DNA from: Niastella populi
GTDB lineage: Bacteria; Bacteroidota; Bacteroidia; Chitinophagales; Chitinophagaceae
Assembly (NCBI RefSeq): GCF_002078015.1
Contig: NZ_LWBP01000067.1
Location: 62,001 to 126,000 of the forward strand
DNA: 64,000 nt
Reading direction: 5' to 3'
Positions 44,536 through 52,499 of this stretch are shown piece by piece. Position numbers and translations under genes: made by a program. A model generated the notes under the pieces. It did not search any database. It was not told where the DNA came from and saw only the letters and a program-made list of their open reading frames with translations. Every line of letters begins with the position of its first letter. Position 1 is the first letter of the stretch.

Positions 44536-45447
44536 ATGCTTCGTAGCCTATTAATCATGGTTGTAGCTGGACTTACGCTGGGCATGGCTGTATCATGCGG
44601 CCCGAGCAAACAAGTCCAAAACCTGACGAAAACCACACAAGAAACCCTTGAGTTAGTCAAAAAAGAAGCTCAGCGTGCCATCGCGTTGACTGTTGAAAAA
44701 GTTAAGAATTATGAAGTAGATCCAGACATTGGTAAGGAGATCATCCGGAACCTGAAAGACGCCGAGAGAAAGATCGACACCCAGCTCGCCGTTGCGGTTC
44801 AACTGGAAAAAACCGGTACCAAAGAAGAGATACTTCAATTTGCTGAGCGCACAAACGTAATTATCCAAAGTGCGCTGACCGATCTGAAATCGTTGAATGA
44901 CCTTTATGACATCTCAACTTTCTCTTCGTTCGAAACAGCAACTTTCTTCCCTGCCGGTGGCTTTGGTATTCCTCCTGAAAAACAGGATGAGGCCAAAAAA
45001 TCAATCGAACCAATTGTACAACGGATCATCAAGTTCTTTGGTGACCACCCAAGACAAAGGTTCGTGGCGGTAATTGTATGTTATGGTTTCTCTGACGAAA
45101 CGCCGATCGCAAAGGAATCTCCTTTGTACTCTCCGCTGCTCGCCAAGATGAAAACCAACAACCCTACCCGCCAGGAGTTAAACGTTAAATTATCTGAACT
45201 TAGAGCAAAATCTATTGCCAACCTTCTGGTTGACCTTATCAAAATAAACGAAGGTCTTATTCCTAACCCCAAACTCATCAACTACGACATTAAGTGGATG
45301 GGTAAAGGTGAAGAGTTACCTTACCCGGACAGAGTAAAAGACTACAAGGCTGATGACAAACGTCGCCGCATGGTGTCTTTGATCTGGAACGTATTACCTG
45401 GTTCGTTATATGCACAAGGCCTCAGCAACGAAACTGCAATGAGGTAA
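44536..45447 (+). CDS. OmpA-like lipoprotein with helical stalk (envelope operon gene 3)
   Basis: 303 residues. The lipobox AVSC puts the lipid cysteine at residue 21. Residues 26-120 are a long helical region (VQNLTKTTQETLELVKKEAQRAI and LKDAERKIDTQLAVAVQLEKTG), suggesting a coiled stalk. The C-terminal half (about 160-290) resembles a degenerate OmpA-like peptidoglycan-binding domain: VIVCYGFSDE, LSELRAKSIANLLVDL, WMGKGEELPYPDRVKDYKADDKRRRMVSLI, where the conserved D and R spacing of the NxRVxI motif is recognisable. Tightly linked to the vWA-like gene. Confidence 0.75.
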   Translation: MLRSLLIMVVAGLTLGMAVSCGPSKQVQNLTKTTQETLELVKKEAQRAIALTVEKVKNYEVDPDIGKEIIRNLKDAERKIDTQLAVAVQLEKTGTKEEILQFAERTNVIIQSALTDLKSLNDLYDISTFSSFETATFFPAGGFGIPPEKQDEAKKSIEPIVQRIIKFFGDHPRQRFVAVIVCYGFSDETPIAKESPLYSPLLAKMKTNNPTRQELNVKLSELRAKSIANLLVDLIKINEGLIPNPKLINYDIKWMGKGEELPYPDRVKDYKADDKRRRMVSLIWNVLPGSLYAQGLSNETAMR

Positions 45448-45522
45448 ACAATGAAGTATACTCATGAGTAATGCCGGATTGGTTTAATAATTACTCTTGG
45501 AAATATTAATTGGTGTATTCAT

Positions 45523-45568
45523 ATTTTGCCTGCAGACCATAGGAGAACTATGAAACTGCAGGCAAAAT
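45523..45568. repeat. Nested inverted repeat after the envelope operon
   Basis: ATTTTGCCTGCAG (45523-45535) and CTGCAGGCAAAAT (45556-45568) are exact complements; inside, CATAG and CTATG can pair too. An RNA stem of this kind could mark the mRNA end or bind a protein. Confidence 0.7.
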
Positions 45569-45626
45569 TACTTCTGAGTTCTCAGTGATGAGTTTCTGGG
45601 TTCTCAGTACTGAGATACACGCAAGA

Positions 45627-45665
45627 AACACGCCTCCCGATAGCATCGGGAGGCGTGTTTTTTTG
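45627..45665 (+). terminator. Strong terminator of the three-gene operon
   Basis: A 15-bp perfect stem (AACACGCCTCCCGAT with ATCGGGAGGCGTGTT), AGC loop and a T-run of about seven. Confidence 0.93.
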
Positions 45666-45757
45666 TTTGTTGTTTGTAGTTTATAGTTTGTGGTTGCGCC
45701 GCGCTTTTTTAGTTTGTTGTTTGTTGTTTATAGTTTGTGGTTGCTGCCGCGCTTTGA
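45661..45757 (+). repeat. GTTTGTG-type tandem repeat (47-bp doubling)
   Basis: Heptamer-like GTTTRTR units (GTTTGTA, GTTTATA, GTTTGTG) in a 47-bp duplicated block with GCCGCGCTTT. It starts at the terminator and is the reverse complement of the array at 45878. Confidence 0.85.
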
Positions 45758-45792
45758 AATACCCGACTATATGTGGCAGTTCTCAATAATGC

Positions 45793-45830
45793 AAAAAGGG
45801 TATATCCCGTATTTCGGAATACACCCTTTT
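45793..45830 (-). terminator. Terminator-like hairpin for prfB
   Basis: AAAAAGGGTATA and ATACACCCTTTT arms pair across a CGTATTTCGG region; read on the minus strand a T-run follows, which would end prfB. Confidence 0.55.
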
Positions 45831-45877
45831 CATTTATCATGAATTTAAAAAATTATAGTTCGCTTCGAATTTCGGAT

Positions 45878-46001
45878 AACCACAAACCACAAACCACAAA
45901 CCACAAACCATAAACCACAAACCATAAACCACAAACCACAAACCACAAACCACAAACCATAAACCATAAACCATAAACCATAAACCATAAACCATAAACT
46001 A
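45878..46001 (-). repeat. AAACC+AY heptamer array ending in the prfB stop codon
   Basis: Seventeen 7-bp units AAACC plus AC or AT; the last ends in the complement of the prfB stop (45999-46001). In the gene's direction it reads GGTTTRT. Confidence 0.94.
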
Positions 46002-47088
46002 CGTCGTTCCTGCTTCCATCATCAGATACGCTTTTATAAACCCATCCAGTTCACCATCCATTACCGGCTGCACATTACCCACTTCAAAATCGGTCCGGTG
46101 GTCCTTTATCATCTTATACGGATGGAACACATAACTGCGGATCTGGCTGCCCCACTCTATCTTCTTTTTCGATGCATTGGTGGCATTCTTCAAAGCTTCA
46201 CGGCGGCGCAACTCTTCTTCATAAAGGCGGCTCTTAAGCATTTGCATCGCCATTTCACGGTTTTCGCCCTGTGTACGCGCTTTCTGGCATTCCACCACAA
46301 TACCGCTAGGATGGTGCTTTAAACGCACGGCGGTTTCAACCTTGTTTACGTTCTGACCACCCTTACCACCGCTCCGGTAGAACTCCCATTCCAGGTCGGC
46401 CGGGTTTACCGCCACCTCGATGCTGTCATCGACCAACGGATATGCGAATACCGAGGCAAAGGAAGTATGCCGGCGGGCATTGCTGTCGAACGGTGAAATA
46501 CGAACCAGGCGGTGCACACCGCTTTCCGCTTTCAGAAAACCATAAGCGAAAGGCCCGTCGAACTGCAGGGTAGCACTTTTGATCCCAGCGCCATCACCTT
46601 CCTGCCAGTCTAGCTCGGTAACCTGCCAGCCCTGTTTTTCGCCATACATGCGGTACATACGCGCCAGCATTTCGGCCCAGTCCTGGCTTTCGGTTCCACC
46701 GGCGCCGCTGTTGATCTGCAGTACGCCCGGCAACTCATCTTCCGGCTGGTTAAGCGTGCTTTTGAATTCGGCCTCGTCAAGCTGCTGTAGGGCCTTTTCA
46801 TAGGCCTCCTTGGTTTCCTCTTCGCTGGCTTCGCCGGCTTTCCAGAATTCAAACAGCACAACGAAATCCTCTACGGCCGCGTTAGACTGGTCGTATAGTT
46901 TCATCCAGAATTCGTTAAGCTTAATACTTTTGAGTATTTCAGTGGCCCGTTTGTTATCGTCCCAAAAACCGGGCGAAAGGGATAGTTGTTTCTCTTCGTT
47001 TATTTTGTACTGACGGTTGTCGACGTCAAAGAAACCTCCTCAGTCCACCAAGGCGGGACCTCATATCGTTTATTTTTTCCTGTGTCAT
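45999..47088 (-). CDS. prfB: Peptide chain release factor 2, with programmed +1 frameshift
   Basis: RF2 recognises UAA and UGA stop codons. The zero frame begins at 47088 ([15 protein letters not shown]) and runs 20 residues to an in-frame TGA (47026-47028) within CTT TGA C, directly after AGG AGG TTT. A +1 slip at CTT continues as [10 protein letters not shown] and gives a 362-residue protein; the coding parts are complement(45999..47027) and (47029..47088). The GGQ motif ([14 protein letters not shown]) and SPF tripeptide (ISPFDS) confirm RF2. The purine-rich AGGAGG just upstream of the slip site is the classic stimulator. Its stop lies in an AAACC array. Confidence 0.96.
47026..47040 (-). 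promoter_or_regulatory. RF2 frameshift site: AGGAGG, CTT, TGA C
   Basis: On the minus strand AGGAGG (47035-47040), TTT, CTT (47029-47031) and TGA (47026-47028) followed by C, as in many bacteria where the level of RF2 controls its own synthesis. Confidence 0.95.
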
Positions 47089-47096
47089 GCCGTAAA

Positions 47097-47128
47097 GATA
47101 GTTGAAAAGTTGAAAAGTTAACAAGTTG
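47097..47128 (+). repeat. GTTGAA/GTTAAC octamer array upstream of prfB
   Basis: GTTGAAAA twice, GTTAACAA, GTTGGCGT: 8-bp units next to the prfB start, one of the few arrays at a gene's start side. Confidence 0.8.
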
Positions 47129-47180
47129 GCGTGGATACACTTATTTCAGCGCGCTCTGTATCCGTTACCTCGCCCCACTT

Positions 47181-47206
47181 GTTAACCTGTTAACCTGTCA
47201 ACCTGT
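47181..47206 (-). repeat. GTTAACCT array running into a coding 3' end
   Basis: Units GTTAACCT, GTTAACCT, GTCAACCT, GTTACC; the stop complement (47198-47200) of the flavin reductase gene is inside the third unit. Confidence 0.9.
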
Positions 47207-47761
47207 TACCTTGATCGCATTCACCAGCGCTTCCAGCTTACGTTTGACGAGGTCGCGCGATTTACTATCGGTCAAATTGCCTTTGTCATCGAACCTGTTT
47301 TCGGCCTGGGCTATCAGTACCTCCGGTTTATACACCGGCCGCATATCGAGGTAAAGGAAAATATTATGAAATTCCAACTGCATACGAACGGTGCCCCACA
47401 ACGAAATGGTAGCGCCCATAACGGCCACAGGTTTTTTGATGAGGGGCGAATCATTTCCCCGCGATGCCCAGTCAATGGCGTTCTTCAACAAACCCGGTAT
47501 ACCGTAATTGTATTCCGGCGAACAGATCACCAGCCCGGCCGATTTAGCCATCACATCTCTGAACTGTTGCACAGCGGCAGGACGTTGTGCTGCCGCGGGC
47601 ATATCGAGGTCGGCATTGTACAACGGCAATTCCCCAATATTGAAAGTCTCCATGGCAACGCCTTCCGGCAATAATTGCATGGCCGTATTCAAAAGAAAAG
47701 TATTGAAAGATCCTTTTCTAAGGCTGCCTGAAATACCAAGCAATTGAATGGGTGCACTCAT
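47198..47761 (-). CDS. NADPH-dependent FMN reductase (flavodoxin-like)
   Basis: 187 residues of the NADPH-dependent FMN reductase family. The FMN phosphate loop GISGSLRKGSFNTFLL is at residues 9-24, and the second motif SPEYNYGIPGLLKNAIDWAS at about 82-101. These enzymes reduce flavins, quinones, azo dyes or chromate with NADPH. The final residues VTG are encoded by the GTTAACCT array rather than by a conserved sequence, so the C-terminus has been rewritten by repeats. Confidence 0.93.
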   Translation of the reverse strand: MSAPIQLLGISGSLRKGSFNTFLLNTAMQLLPEGVAMETFNIGELPLYNADLDMPAAAQRPAAVQQFRDVMAKSAGLVICSPEYNYGIPGLLKNAIDWASRGNDSPLIKKPVAVMGATISLWGTVRMQLEFHNIFLYLDMRPVYKPEVLIAQAENRFDDKGNLTDSKSRDLVKRKLEALVNAIKVTG

Positions 47762-47885
47762 GTAATTGGTTTTGAAGGAAAATGCAATAATTATTCCTTC
47801 CTGTTATCGAGTTGTAAAGACCCGGTTATTTTTCGCCGCAATGTATTTAACTTAATAACTTACGTATCAAAAGCTATTCAAATCA

Positions 47886-48707
47886 ATGACCGATCCACAG
47901 GTAGCATCTCATTACGCATATAATGACCTGTACGAGGCTATTGTGCAGGCGCTGCACCATGCAGGCATACCGGAAGACAAGGTTGCCAGAAAGGATATTG
48001 CAGCGATTGATGAGTTTCATGTACGCGGACAGGAAGTATCGCGCGAGCTGGCGATAGCGGCCGGTATACAGCCTGGCATGCGCATTCTCGATGCCGGCTG
48101 CGGTTTGGGCGGCGCCTGCCGCATGCTGGCCGATGAGTTCGGGTGCGATGTTACCGGCGTTGATATAACCGAAGACTATATACGTTCTGCCACCCTGCTT
48201 TCAGCCCTCACAGGCCTGCAACACAAAACCCGGTTCGTACATGGCAGCGTGCTTTCCCTTCCTTTCAACGATAAAAGCTTTGATGTTGTATGGACGCAAC
48301 ATGTGCAAATGAACATTGCCGATAAAAAAACGTTCTATGCAGAGATGGGTCGCGTTTTAATAACCGGCGGCCGGCTGGCTTATTACGATATCCTGAGCCA
48401 TGACCATTTGCCCATTCAGTTTCCGGTTCCCTGGGCCGCCGATGAAAATATCAGCTTTTTAATTACATCAGGCGAATTGCATGCACTCCTGCAGCAGGCA
48501 GGTTTTCATCGCATACACACTACCAATGAATCGGCAAAAGGCATCGCCTTTTTCGATAACCTGTTCAGCCGTATTTCAAAAAAAGGGTTACCGGCATTGG
48601 GCTTGCATATGCTGATGGGAGATACCGCAATGGAGAAGCTGCGTAATTTGTATAGCAACCTTATTAATGGGTGTATCGTACTGGAGTCGGGGATCTATCA
48701 ACTATAA
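47886..48707 (+). CDS. Class I SAM-dependent methyltransferase
   Basis: 273 residues with the standard methyltransferase fold. Motif I is ILDAGCGLGGACRMLA (about 62-77), then GVDITEDYI, and FDVVWTQHVQMNIADKK for the motif preceding the substrate site. The pattern resembles glycine/sarcosine or phosphoethanolamine-type methylases, but the acceptor cannot be named. It is single, with a short promoter region and no partner. Confidence 0.85.
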   Translation: MTDPQVASHYAYNDLYEAIVQALHHAGIPEDKVARKDIAAIDEFHVRGQEVSRELAIAAGIQPGMRILDAGCGLGGACRMLADEFGCDVTGVDITEDYIRSATLLSALTGLQHKTRFVHGSVLSLPFNDKSFDVVWTQHVQMNIADKKTFYAEMGRVLITGGRLAYYDILSHDHLPIQFPVPWAADENISFLITSGELHALLQQAGFHRIHTTNESAKGIAFFDNLFSRISKKGLPALGLHMLMGDTAMEKLRNLYSNLINGCIVLESGIYQL

Positions 48708-48749
48708 TCACGACCTTCACGTTCCGGATTCAATTATAACTAACCTATA

Positions 48750-49595
48750 ATGATTATGAAACAAACATTCCGTTTTTCATTCCTGGTCATTGCCCTGGCA
48801 GCAATGCTCTCATGTAATGATCAGCCGTCATCGAAAGAAACCACACAAACAACCGAAACAAAACAACCCGGGGTAAAAGAAGAGCATATCAGCTATAACG
48901 GCGATAACATCACCATGAAAGGATTTGTTGCTTTTGATAGCAGCAGCGATGCCAAACGTCCGGCCGTTCTGATCGTTCCGGAATGGTGGGGATTAAACGA
49001 ATATCCTAAAATGCGCGCCCGTGAACTGGCCAAACTGGGTTATATAGCCATGGCTATGGACATGTATGGCGAAGGCCTGGTTACCGATTCACCTTCAACA
49101 GCCCTTAAACTGGCTACACCGTTCTATGAGCATCCGCAAAAAGCGTTGACGCGTATTGAAGCTGCCCTGGCTGCTTTGAAGAATTTCAACCAGACAGATA
49201 CCGGTAAAATTGCCGCCATCGGTTATTGTTTTGGCGGTGGTATGGTGTTGAATGCCGCCCGCCTTGGCGAACCACTGAAAGGCGTAGTTAGCTTTCATGG
49301 CAGCCTGGTAGGAACACCGGCGAACAAAGACCTGCTGAAAGCAAAGGTGCTGGTGTGCCATGGCGCAGATGATCCGTTCGTACCCAAAGAAGAAGTTGAC
49401 AGGTTCAAAAAACAAATGGACTCTATCAAAGCCGATTATACGTTCAATGCATATCCCGGTGCGGTACATGCATTCACCAACCCGAATGCCACCGAAGCTG
49501 GTAAAAAGTGGAATATCCCTATTGCCTATAATGCGGCCGCGGATAGCGCGAGCTGGAATGATATGAAAGCGTTCTTCGACAGAATTTTTAAGTAA
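48750..49595 (+). CDS. Dienelactone hydrolase-family lipoprotein
   Basis: 281 residues. The type II signal ends MLSC with the lipid cysteine at residue 22. The alpha/beta hydrolase core shows the nucleophile in GYCFGGG (C160), an aspartate in HGADDPFVP and a histidine in GAVHAF, the dienelactone hydrolase triad. Family members hydrolyse lactones or esters; the lipidated, exported version is common in Bacteroidota but the substrate is unknown. The start at 48756 (MKQTF) is equally possible. The spacer after it holds a TAATGTGA array and a terminator. Confidence 0.92.
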   Translation: MIMKQTFRFSFLVIALAAMLSCNDQPSSKETTQTTETKQPGVKEEHISYNGDNITMKGFVAFDSSSDAKRPAVLIVPEWWGLNEYPKMRARELAKLGYIAMAMDMYGEGLVTDSPSTALKLATPFYEHPQKALTRIEAALAALKNFNQTDTGKIAAIGYCFGGGMVLNAARLGEPLKGVVSFHGSLVGTPANKDLLKAKVLVCHGADDPFVPKEEVDRFKKQMDSIKADYTFNAYPGAVHAFTNPNATEAGKKWNIPIAYNAAADSASWNDMKAFFDRIFK

Positions 49596-49616
49596 ATAGG
49601 TAGCGCTGTTGAATGT

Positions 49617-49664
49617 AGGTAGCAAATTAGCTAATGTGATAATTCGATAATGTGATAATGGAAT
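49617..49664 (+). repeat. TAATNNGA array with TAATGGAATACA end
   Basis: Reads AGC, TAATGTGA, TAATTCGA, TAATGTGA, TAATGGAATACA in the sense direction after the hydrolase stop, adjoining the terminator. Confidence 0.9.
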
Positions 49665-49666
49665 AC

Positions 49667-49699
49667 AAAAGGATCATCCGGATGGCGGATGATCCTTTT
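49667..49699 (+). terminator. Strong terminator
   Basis: AAAAGGATCATCCG and CGGATGATCCTTTT form a 14-bp stem around GATGG, followed by T-rich sequence. Confidence 0.92.
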
Positions 49700-49783
49700 T
49701 CTTTTTTATGAATATTTTTGATAGTCGCGTTCCGCGCCTTTGGCCCGGCTTTGCTTTGTGAAAGCTCGCGAAATCGCAGCAGG

Positions 49784-49803
49784 CAAGCATTATCACATTA
49801 TCA
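49784..49803 (-). repeat. TAATGTGA array forming the histidine kinase stop
   Basis: On the minus strand the stop TGA is followed by TAATGTGATAATGC, so the stop TGA and next unit form the repeat GATAAT+NN. Confidence 0.88.
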
Positions 49804-51258
49804 CTTCCTCCTCGGTCCCTCCTGGCCGCCAAACCTGGGCAGGGTAACGGTAAAGGTGCTTCCTTTACCCGGCTGGCTTTGAACGGCTATTTGCCCCCCG
49901 TTCTTCTCGAGAAAGTCCTTACATAATTTAAGGCCTAAACCTGTACCGGTTTCTTCATTGGTACCCTTGGTGGTATAGAACATTTCGCCGAACAACTGTT
50001 GCTGCCGTTCAGTGGTAATACCGATGCCATCATCCTGAACAAAGATCTCGATACCGGAAGCATGTTCCCGCGCCCCTACCCTTACATGCCCGTTCTCGGG
50101 CGTGAACTTGATGGCATTTGATAACAGGTTGCGCAGTACGAGGTTCACCATTTCTTTATCGGCATAACAAAAAAGCGGTTCCTCTACCAGGGCTTCGAGG
50201 TGTATACGTTTATTGCTGGCCTGCCAGTGTAACAACTGCAATACGCGGCTTATCATGGTCTCTATATCAAGCACCTCGGGCTGCAGCGATGAATTCTCCA
50301 TTTGCGATTTGGCCCATTGCAGCAGGTTTTCCATGAGGTTGGTGGTATAGTTCATTTCATTCACGATACCGGGCAGCAATGCCTTTAATTCCTTCACCGG
50401 CATAGCGTTGAAGTGCATATTGTTGAACAGGTTCCGCAACGCATACATAGGCGTTTTAAGATCGTGCGCTATTACCGAAAACAATTTGTTCTTTAGCTGG
50501 TTCAGCTCAGTAAGTTTAGCTGTTTGTTCTTCCAGCAAACTCGCTTTCTGCGCTATTTCCTGCCGCTGCAGTTCTATTTCGATATTACGGCGGTGCAACT
50601 CATCCGACTTGCTCAACAAACTAAAATGATAGCCGGTGTTCTCCTGTTTTATAAAATAGATGGCGTAAAATATAAATGAGATCGCCGTTATATGATTAAA
50701 AACATAGAAGTAATAATTGGCGGTTACCAGTTTGAAATAAAAATCGTGTTGAACGATACAGGCAAAAAAGTAACAGGCCACCGATAAAGAGAAGGCAAAT
50801 ACGATGTGAACCACCTGTTGTAAAAAGAAAACCGACAATACACCGTACAGTACAAAGAACAGTTCTACCCCTACATCCACCTTACCCAGGTATACGAGGC
50901 AGGTGGCAATGGGATACAAACTGAAATATACCAGCCGGGCATGTTCGTAATATTGTTCAGAATTCAGCCACAGAACGATTACGCTGATGGCTAACGGAGA
51001 GCCGGCAATGAACCAGGCCAGCGGGGGAAGGTGATCGTTGAAAAAGATGCCGATGATCGGTACTATGATGCCTGTTATGATGCCGAGGAAATTAAGCTGA
51101 TTGAAGATGCTCATTTTCCTTTTTTCATACTCCTCCATATCGGGGGTGACCCCAATGGACTTTATGAGTACCCAATATCGCAATAAATCCAGGCGCAAGG
51201 CGTGCATACAGCTACTCGTGTTGTTTCTAAGGAAATTGAATATTACCGAAAAACGCAA
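49801..51258 (-). CDS. Membrane sensor histidine kinase
   Basis: 485 residues. Six hydrophobic helices lie in residues 50-203, so it senses through its membrane part, with no large periplasmic domain. After a coiled coil (EIELQRQEIAQKASLLEEQTAKL) comes HisKA with SVIAHDLKTPM (His265) and the ATPase domain: N-box NLLSNAIKF, G1 VQDDGIGI, G2 GTGLGLKLC. Autophosphorylates H265 and passes phosphate to an unidentified regulator; no response regulator gene adjoins it. The starts before residue 18 (MHALRLDLLRY) are uncertain. Confidence 0.93.
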   Translation of the reverse strand: MRFSVIFNFLRNNTSSCMHALRLDLLRYWVLIKSIGVTPDMEEYEKRKMSIFNQLNFLGIITGIIVPIIGIFFNDHLPPLAWFIAGSPLAISVIVLWLNSEQYYEHARLVYFSLYPIATCLVYLGKVDVGVELFFVLYGVLSVFFLQQVVHIVFAFSLSVACYFFACIVQHDFYFKLVTANYYFYVFNHITAISFIFYAIYFIKQENTGYHFSLLSKSDELHRRNIEIELQRQEIAQKASLLEEQTAKLTELNQLKNKLFSVIAHDLKTPMYALRNLFNNMHFNAMPVKELKALLPGIVNEMNYTTNLMENLLQWAKSQMENSSLQPEVLDIETMISRVLQLLHWQASNKRIHLEALVEEPLFCYADKEMVNLVLRNLLSNAIKFTPENGHVRVGAREHASGIEIFVQDDGIGITTERQQQLFGEMFYTTKGTNEETGTGLGLKLCKDFLEKNGGQIAVQSQPGKGSTFTVTLPRFGGQEGPRRK

Positions 51259-51395
51259 AAAACGTCTTTATTATTACAGCCTGCCGCTCAGGTAGTTACC
51301 TGGCCGGTTACCGCATTACGCCTCAAATATAACCGGTTTGCACCAACCAATTCCAATTTTTCGCTGAACGACAGGTTCCGATAGCTCCCGGGCGG

Positions 51396-52499
51396 TCAAT
51401 CTTCAATAGGCAAATTGAAATACTGCTCCATTACCCGCCAGTATTTATCCCTTCTTATAAAGAACAGGATCTCGTAAATGGTTTCCTTGCCTTCTATATA
51501 CTGGTCCAGTTTCGCCGCCGTGGTTTTATAATCGCTTACATAAAAATAAATATTCCTGCAATTGTCGTACGTTTTATTTCCGGCCAGAATGGTGCGGTCT
51601 TCGGGCAGCAGGGTGAACATTTCCTCTTCGAGCGTTTGCAAAGCGATCAACTGCTCTTCCGACGGAAACCCGTTCTCGTCGCCGGTATAATTTATATTAA
51701 CCTGCAATAACCATGAATAAGCCGGCTTTTTATCCCAATACCTGCAATCCATATTAACCGTTAACAACATCTTCTTTCCATCCCGGTCTTCGGCTTCGAG
51801 CAAATGATAGGTATCGGGGCGCTCGGCCGGAACCGATTCGTACTTCTCTACGAATTCTTTTTCACGCCAGTTCAGGTATTCGCTCAGCTTTGGGATGGGT
51901 ATAACCTCAATTTCTTTATCGGCGGCCGGCAAAGGACCGGTTTCATAATTATCGATCTTGGTGGCCGTGTTCACCTCACCCAAACCGTTTTCAAGGTATA
52001 TCATACCGCCCGCCTGAAAATGGTCGTCCATTTCTTTGTTATAACCCGAATGGGTGATCACAATATTTACTTCATCGGGATAATCTTCCTGCACAACAGG
52101 ATAAAAGCTGGTGGTATCGGTGCTGAACTGCAGACCGTACAGGTCGATGCTTATACCTTCAAAGCCAAGCGCCGGTTTATGCGCGGTGAATACCCAGTTG
52201 TCAACCGCGGGGGCGGCTTTTATCAGTTCCTCAACCTTGCAAAACAGGGCTATATCGCCATCGGAAGTTATGATCAGTTCGAAATTTCCACTATTATCCG
52301 GACCCGCCAATGCCTTAAGATAAGGATTAAAGGGTTGCATTTGCTGTATCAGCTCCTCCAAAAACGACAAAGCCTGATCAGAATCATTCTTTTCAAGCTT
52401 ACGGAACCGGTGCTCATTATCGACAAACCATTGCCAGAACGATGCCGCAGCCTGCTGCATGGTCCCTTCCTGTCTGTAATACTTGCTTATGCCAGCCAT
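51396..52499 (-). CDS. DUF695-like protein of unknown function
   Basis: 367 residues, soluble, acidic, without signal or membrane segments. The pattern SFWQWFVDNEHRFRKLEKND, NFELIITSDGDIALF and, near the C-terminus, NCRNIYFYVSDYKTTAAKLDQYI resembles the DUF695 group of Bacteroidota, whose function is not known. I give the domain name with moderate trust. It stands alone. Confidence 0.7.
   Translation of the reverse strand: MAGISKYYRQEGTMQQAAASFWQWFVDNEHRFRKLEKNDSDQALSFLEELIQQMQPFNPYLKALAGPDNSGNFELIITSDGDIALFCKVEELIKAAPAVDNWVFTAHKPALGFEGISIDLYGLQFSTDTTSFYPVVQEDYPDEVNIVITHSGYNKEMDDHFQAGGMIYLENGLGEVNTATKIDNYETGPLPAADKEIEVIPIPKLSEYLNWREKEFVEKYESVPAERPDTYHLLEAEDRDGKKMLLTVNMDCRYWDKKPAYSWLLQVNINYTGDENGFPSEEQLIALQTLEEEMFTLLPEDRTILAGNKTYDNCRNIYFYVSDYKTTAAKLDQYIEGKETIYEILFFIRRDKYWRVMEQYFNLPIED

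Noticed and set aside
42017-45447. Zorya (ZorAB) or MotAB-type system
   Set aside because: The four-TM protein lacks the MotA/ExbB pattern and the third protein is a lipoprotein with a helical stalk rather than a ZorB-type TM-plus-OmpA protein.
46610-46861. Overlapping frames inside prfB
   Set aside because: Shadow frames of the RF2 coding sequence.
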